A stretch of DNA of 10,926 nt from Pelagophyceae sp. CCMP2097 (taxonomy: Eukaryota > Sar > Pelagophyceae), in NCBI GenBank assembly GCA_026770575.1, contig MU657280.1, forward strand, positions 53,940 through 64,865, given 5' to 3'. Below the pieces are notes generated by a model that ran no database searches, was not told the DNA's origin, and was given only the letters and a program-made list of their open reading frames with translations. Shown here in pieces: positions 8,271 through 10,926 of this stretch. The translations under genes and the position numbers were made by a program. How positions within the stretch are numbered: the stretch's first letter is position 1; each line of letters starts with the position of its first letter.

Positions 8271-8287
8271 CTATATATCTATATATA
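8271..8287. promoter_or_regulatory. TATATCTATATATA divergent promoter candidate
   Basis: CTATATATCTATATATA separates the minus-strand start at 8270 from a plus-strand ATG at 8288. It resembles the TA tract between the lipase and penton genes. It also contains TCTA, the core of the late promoter motif described for the virophage Mavirus and its helper CroV. TCTA is short and common in such DNA, so the match is weak. Confidence 0.35.
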
Positions 8288-8395
8288 ATGTTTTATTTAA
8301 GCCATTTGACGCATCATTTTTATTAAAATGATACACATCGGGTTTTGAAGTTTAAAAAAAATCTGATGAAAGACGTTTCCGAATAATTATGGTGA
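8288..8395 (+). CDS. Tiny ORF, possible small viral protein
   Basis: This is thirty-five codons from ATG 8288 to UGA 8393, with two TAA read as sense (8324 and 8384). It starts MFYLSHLTHHFY and continues basic. It sits right after a TA-rich tract and overlaps the next tiny ORF by seven bases. The composition is plausible, but the length is too short for confidence. It may be joined to the next ORF by a missed base. Confidence 0.25.
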
Positions 8396-8523
8396 TTTTT
8401 TATGAATTAATGAAATCCTTTGCGGCTCTGTATGAATTAAATGACTACACTGCACCCCATCTATTCACAAAGGGATTTATAGCGGGTTTTACGTTATTCT
8501 CAAATTATTTTTTAAGATTTTGA
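8389..8523 (+). CDS. Tiny hydrophobic ORF, possible small membrane protein
   Basis: This is forty-four codons from ATG 8389 to UGA 8521. The sequence reads MVIFYELMKSFAALYEL, then APHLFTKGFIAGFTLFSNYF, with a hydrophobic C-terminal half that could span a membrane. It overlaps the end of the preceding tiny ORF. Its stop codon lies inside a perfect hairpin (8511-8535). No family is recognised. Confidence 0.3.
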   Translation: MVIFYELMKSFAALYELNDYTAPHLFTKGFIAGFTLFSNYFLRF

Positions 8524-8535
8524 GAAAATCTTAAA
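8511..8535. terminator. Perfect 11-bp inverted repeat with 3-base loop
   Basis: TTTAAGATTTT, loop GAG, AAAATCTTAAA: both arms match exactly. It covers the stop of the tiny ORF 8389-8523. It lies just before the tandem repeats and may mark the last 3' transcript end of the element. Confidence 0.55.
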
Positions 8536-8552
8536 TCTGATTTAGCGTATAT

Positions 8553-8697
8553 GATTTAATCAAATCCTTTTTTATATCTTTGGAAAATTTACTTTTTTAT
8601 TTCGCGTTATTTTCAGATTTAATTTAATCCTTGTTTTATCTTGAAAATATACTTTTTCTATTTCGCGTTATTTTTTAGATTTAATTTAATCCTTTTT
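8553..8697. repeat. 62-63 bp tandem repeat, about 2.3 copies, near the element's right edge
   Basis: Copies begin with GATTTAAT at 8553, 8616 and 8678 (spacings 63 and 62). Each full copy carries AATCCTT, then TATCTT, ACTTTTT and the GC-containing core TATTTCGCGTTATTTT. A degenerate partial copy (TTTAGCGTATATGATTT) precedes the first. The array sits between the last viral ORF and the change of base composition. That place suits a subterminal or terminal repeat of a linear element, though the matching left end is not in the window. Confidence 0.75.
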
Positions 8698-8774
8698 TTA
8701 AAATAAAATTGAACTTTGACGGACCCTATTTTTAAAACCTGTTCAAAATGACAAACGTGGTGAGGCGTAGAAGT
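8698..8774. other. Composition boundary between viral and GC-rich DNA
   Basis: The sequence leaves the repeat array, passes TTGACGGACCCTATTTTT and TTCAAAATGACAAACG, and by about 8790 has become GC-rich. No ORF of note is present. Neither a clear target-site duplication nor a terminal inverted repeat can be recognised with one end only, so the exact join cannot be fixed. Confidence 0.45.
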
Positions 8775-9386
8775 TTATATTTTTTGGGGGTGCAGCATCG
8801 CCTGAAAGCGAAGCACGTCCACGCCCTCAAAGTGCCCATCGAACGCGTTGCGGCCGTAGCCTAACTTGCCGTCGTGGATGAGCAGCACGCGGCACATGGT
8901 GACGAGGAGGCAGTGGGTAAAGCAATCCCGCGGGATCAATTGCCGCGCGAGCGGCAACAGCTCACCGAGCGGGTCGGCGGCGGCGGGCGTGTCCTTCGAA
9001 GAGGACTGCTCCGAGGCTCGCCGCAACTTGGACCTAGCGTCTTCCAGCTGCGCAGCCGCGGTCTGCTTGCGGTGCACGCCGAGGATCAGAAGCAAGTCGT
9101 TGATGGCTTCGGCCGTCTTCATCTTCTCCGACTTGCCAGTGGCGTTTTTCAGCAAAGGCTGCGCATTAGCCATCGCCACCAAGAGCGCACAGTCCCCGCA
9201 GAACCTGAGCTTGTCGACCTTCTTCTCCCACGACCACTCAGTACCAAAGTTGGTGGATTTTGTTTTCGCAGTGAAGCTCACTGCTACGTTGGCTTGGTCC
9301 TCGTCGCAACCGACCGTGGCAGCTCCCGGGCAAATGATCCACGGCACAGACGAGCCAACTCGGCGCATGCCGCAGCAGGCCACCAT
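8775..9386 (-). CDS. Unrecognised GC-rich gene, possibly truncated at the junction
   Basis: An uninterrupted frame of 203 codons runs from ATG 9386 to TAA 8775. The third codon position is mostly G or C, which supports real coding rather than chance; the overlapping plus-strand frames lack this. The N-terminus is Cys-rich (MVACCGMRR, CPGAATVGC, later FCGDC), which might bind metal. The middle has ILGVHRKQTAAAQLEDARSK, a helix with coiled-coil character. A Ser/Ala linker is followed by ELLPLARQLIPRDCFTHCLL and HDGKLGYGRNAFDGHFEG. I do not recognise a family. Gln is written with CAA and CAG only, unlike in the viral part. The last four codons and the stop are A-rich and fall on the composition boundary. 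The natural C-terminus may therefore have been lost to the insertion or to an assembly join. Confidence 0.65.
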   Translation of the reverse strand: MVACCGMRRVGSSVPWIICPGAATVGCDEDQANVAVSFTAKTKSTNFGTEWSWEKKVDKLRFCGDCALLVAMANAQPLLKNATGKSEKMKTAEAINDLLLILGVHRKQTAAAQLEDARSKLRRASEQSSSKDTPAAADPLGELLPLARQLIPRDCFTHCLLVTMCRVLLIHDGKLGYGRNAFDGHFEGVDVLRFQAMLHPQKI

Positions 9387-9832
9387 CGAGTCTCAGCTCG
9401 GCAGGCGGATCTAGAACAAATTGTATCGCCAAAGGCTTAGTCGCCTCAAAACATTTTGTTTTGGCCTGTTTTTGACAGATTGGGACTTAAATTATGCCTT
9501 TTCTATCTTTTGTTCTACCTGATGGATTACGCCCAACCTTGATCGCATGAGTCTGTGTGCGCGCGTCGAGGCGAGCGCCAAAGTTGCACCCGGACAAGTG
9601 CTCTCGTTGCTCAATTCAATTTTGGTGTCCGGCCTCTTGCCGCTGGCAAATCCTTCGGCTTGCACTGTGAAGTTGGGTTGCAAGTTGAAGAGAGTCTCTG
9701 TTTAAAGTTACTGACTATTAAATCAAACCCTTAAACAGCCCGGGGCAATCGCAAAAGGAAATGGGGGAAGGGAAAGTTCGGAGGCGGAGGCGACGGACGG
9801 GCGCCAGGTCACCAGCAAGCAGCCCCAGCCGC
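9387..9832. other. Stretch without a convincing gene
   Basis: The composition is mixed: AT-leaning at 9410-9500 and 9690-9760, more GC-rich between. A 63-codon minus-strand frame (9683-9492) exists, with TCPGATLALASTRAHRLM in it, but it has no supporting context. I see no promoter, RNA gene or LTR boundary that I could defend. It may hold 5' sequence of the 203-codon gene and the 3' side of the retrotransposon fragment. Confidence 0.4.
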
Positions 9833-10926
9833 CTAGCCGCGGCCGACGAAAGCGTCGCCGCCGCCGCCGTGGACGTTGGGCCCGCTCGCGCGTTCGTACG
9901 CGTGCTCCCGCGCGTCTTGCCGCGCGTCGCTCGCGGCGTGGACCGCCCCGGCCAGGTAGTAGACGCCTCGGCCGAGCCACCTCAGGCCGCCGAGCCGGAT
10001 GCGCGCAATCTCGCGATGCGAGGCGACGCCCCACTCTCTATAGAGCCGCCGCTTCTGCGAAGCGACCGCGTCGCCACGGCAGACGGCGCCCATCTCTGTC
10101 GACCCATTCTGTTCAATGTCCACCATTACGAAGCCGTGGGCGATGTCGTAGCGGAGGTCGGCGGCCGTGCCGCCGAGGAACTTGTACTGGGCCACGGAGC
10201 GCGCCGACATGTACAAGTTGAAGCGGTGGAAGCACTTGGTGCCCTGCTTCTTCGGGTTCGTCGCGACGACCGTGATGGCGGTGTCGTCGGAGTAGACGAC
10301 GGCGCGGCCTTGATTGGGCGCGGTGGTAGTGCCGGCCATGGACCGCGCGGGTGCAGTCGTCGACGGCGATGCCGCCGTGGGCGGCGTCGGCGTGGGGGGG
10401 CGGTCGTGGACCGTGCGGGCGCAGCCGTGGGCGGCGCGGCGGTGGCGGCGGCGGTCCGCGCGGGTGCGGCCGCGGAGTGCACGGGCCCGGCCGTTGGTGC
10501 GCCGGCGATGTGGGGAGGCGGTGCGTCGGCGGGCGAGGTCGCGACGTGGCGATTGGCTTGCGCGAGCAGGTGGCCCGCGGCGTCGGCGGTAAGGAGGTGG
10601 GCTCCCGGTGGCGCGATGACGGTGTACGCCGTGTTGTGGCGGATGTGCCCGGCTGCGGTGCGGATGACGATGGCGCGCGGTCCATTGGTCGAGTCCATGC
10701 CGAGGTACGTGGCGGCGATGGCCCGGTCTGAGAGGCCGCGGTCGCGCGCCGAATCGACGCACGCAACTTGAGAGCCGAACGCTAACCAGCCCGTGATGTC
10801 GATGCGCTTGCCGCGGAACACCGCGGCGAACGGGGTCGGTTTCGACGTGTCCGAGGGGACGAGGGCGTTGTTGACGAAAGCGGCCCAGTGGCGCGCCCAT
10901 GGCCAGTCGCGGATGCTGACGTGCGG
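9833..10926 (-). pseudogene. Ty1/copia-type pol fragment: end of integrase plus linker
   Basis: The minus strand is open from the right edge. It first shows WARHWAAFVNNALVP, then TPFAAVFRGKRIDITGWLAF, FGSQVACVD, and LSDRAIAATYLGMDS with AIVIRTAAGHIRHNTAYTVI. That is the order at the end of copia integrases: helix with Asn, TPF with GK, LxxFG, then an SH3-like domain with Leu-Gly and a modified-residue strand. An Ala/Pro/Thr-rich linker follows. Frame changes at the C7 run (10394-10400) and near 10315 lead to AVVYSDDTAITVVATNPKKQ, then FHRFNLYMSARSVAQYKFLG and DLRYDIAHGFVMV. I recall this NPK...GT...RY...AxTV...LG...DL..D...GF pattern from the integrase-RT linker of copia elements in algae and oomycetes. 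After 10110 the frame continues to a TAG at 9833-9835, but I see no reverse transcriptase motifs. The element is therefore incomplete in this window, or rearranged after the linker. Confidence 0.65.

Noticed and set aside
8101..8331. 76-codon plus ORF rich in Ile, Phe and Tyr
   Set aside because: It is antisense to the basic minus-strand gene; the hydrophobic composition is what the complement of a Lys/Asn-rich gene gives.
8553..8697. Possible CRISPR-like array
   Set aside because: Whole 62-63 bp units are repeated head to tail with drift and without distinct spacers; it is a simple tandem repeat.
8866..9440. Two overlapping plus-strand ORFs of 182 and 188 codons
   Set aside because: Both are antisense to the 203-codon minus gene, which alone shows third-position G/C bias.
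9761..10771. 336-codon plus ORF, Arg/Ala/Gly-rich, and smaller plus ORFs inside it
   Set aside because: Long open frames arise by chance in GC-rich DNA; the minus strand carries the recognisable integrase-type sequence.

Overview
The window joins two kinds of DNA. Positions 1 to about 8,770 are strongly AT-rich, gene-dense and viral. Positions about 8,775 to 10,926 are GC-rich and look like ordinary protist (eukaryote) DNA carrying a Ty1/copia retrotransposon fragment. I read the AT-rich part as a piece of a Polinton-like virus / virophage-type element. It may be integrated next to a host gene, or joined to unrelated DNA by a chimeric assembly. The left end of the element is outside the window.

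Layout of the viral part: the 3' end of an unrecognised gene (1-572, +), then a convergent class 3 lipase on the minus strand (1205-712). A 37-base TA-rich divergent promoter region separates the lipase from the morphogenesis block on the plus strand. That block is a probable minor capsid (penton-like) protein (1243-2012), a small basic protein of unknown role (2009-~2651), the double-jelly-roll major capsid protein (2639-3921), and one very long fibre-like gene (3988-7708). The fibre gene has 46-residue repeats, a YadA-like head segment and a short collagen-like stretch. After it come a small plus ORF (7705-7895), a convergent minus gene (8270-7900), two tiny plus ORFs (8288-8523), a perfect hairpin and a 62-63 bp tandem repeat (8553-8697).

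Two things shape the reading. First, UAA lies inside otherwise continuous frames about twenty times (gene 1, lipase, penton, capsid, fibre), while UAG does not occur in the frames I followed. Several genes end at UGA, twice in ATGA stop/start overlaps. This points to UAA being read as an amino acid, most likely Gln as in ciliate-type codes. Three gene ends, however, appear to use clusters of UAA. Second, genes on both sides of the junction change frame every few hundred bases, some of them at homopolymers, and four UGA codons interrupt otherwise good frames. That suggests unpolished long-read sequence, a decaying element, or both.

The GC-rich part holds a 203-codon minus-strand gene with clear coding bias (9386-8775) that ends exactly where the composition changes. 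It is followed by about 450 bases with no convincing gene, then a minus-strand copia-type pol fragment (10926-9833) covering the end of integrase and the linker that follows. Family names rest on motifs read by eye; no search was run.
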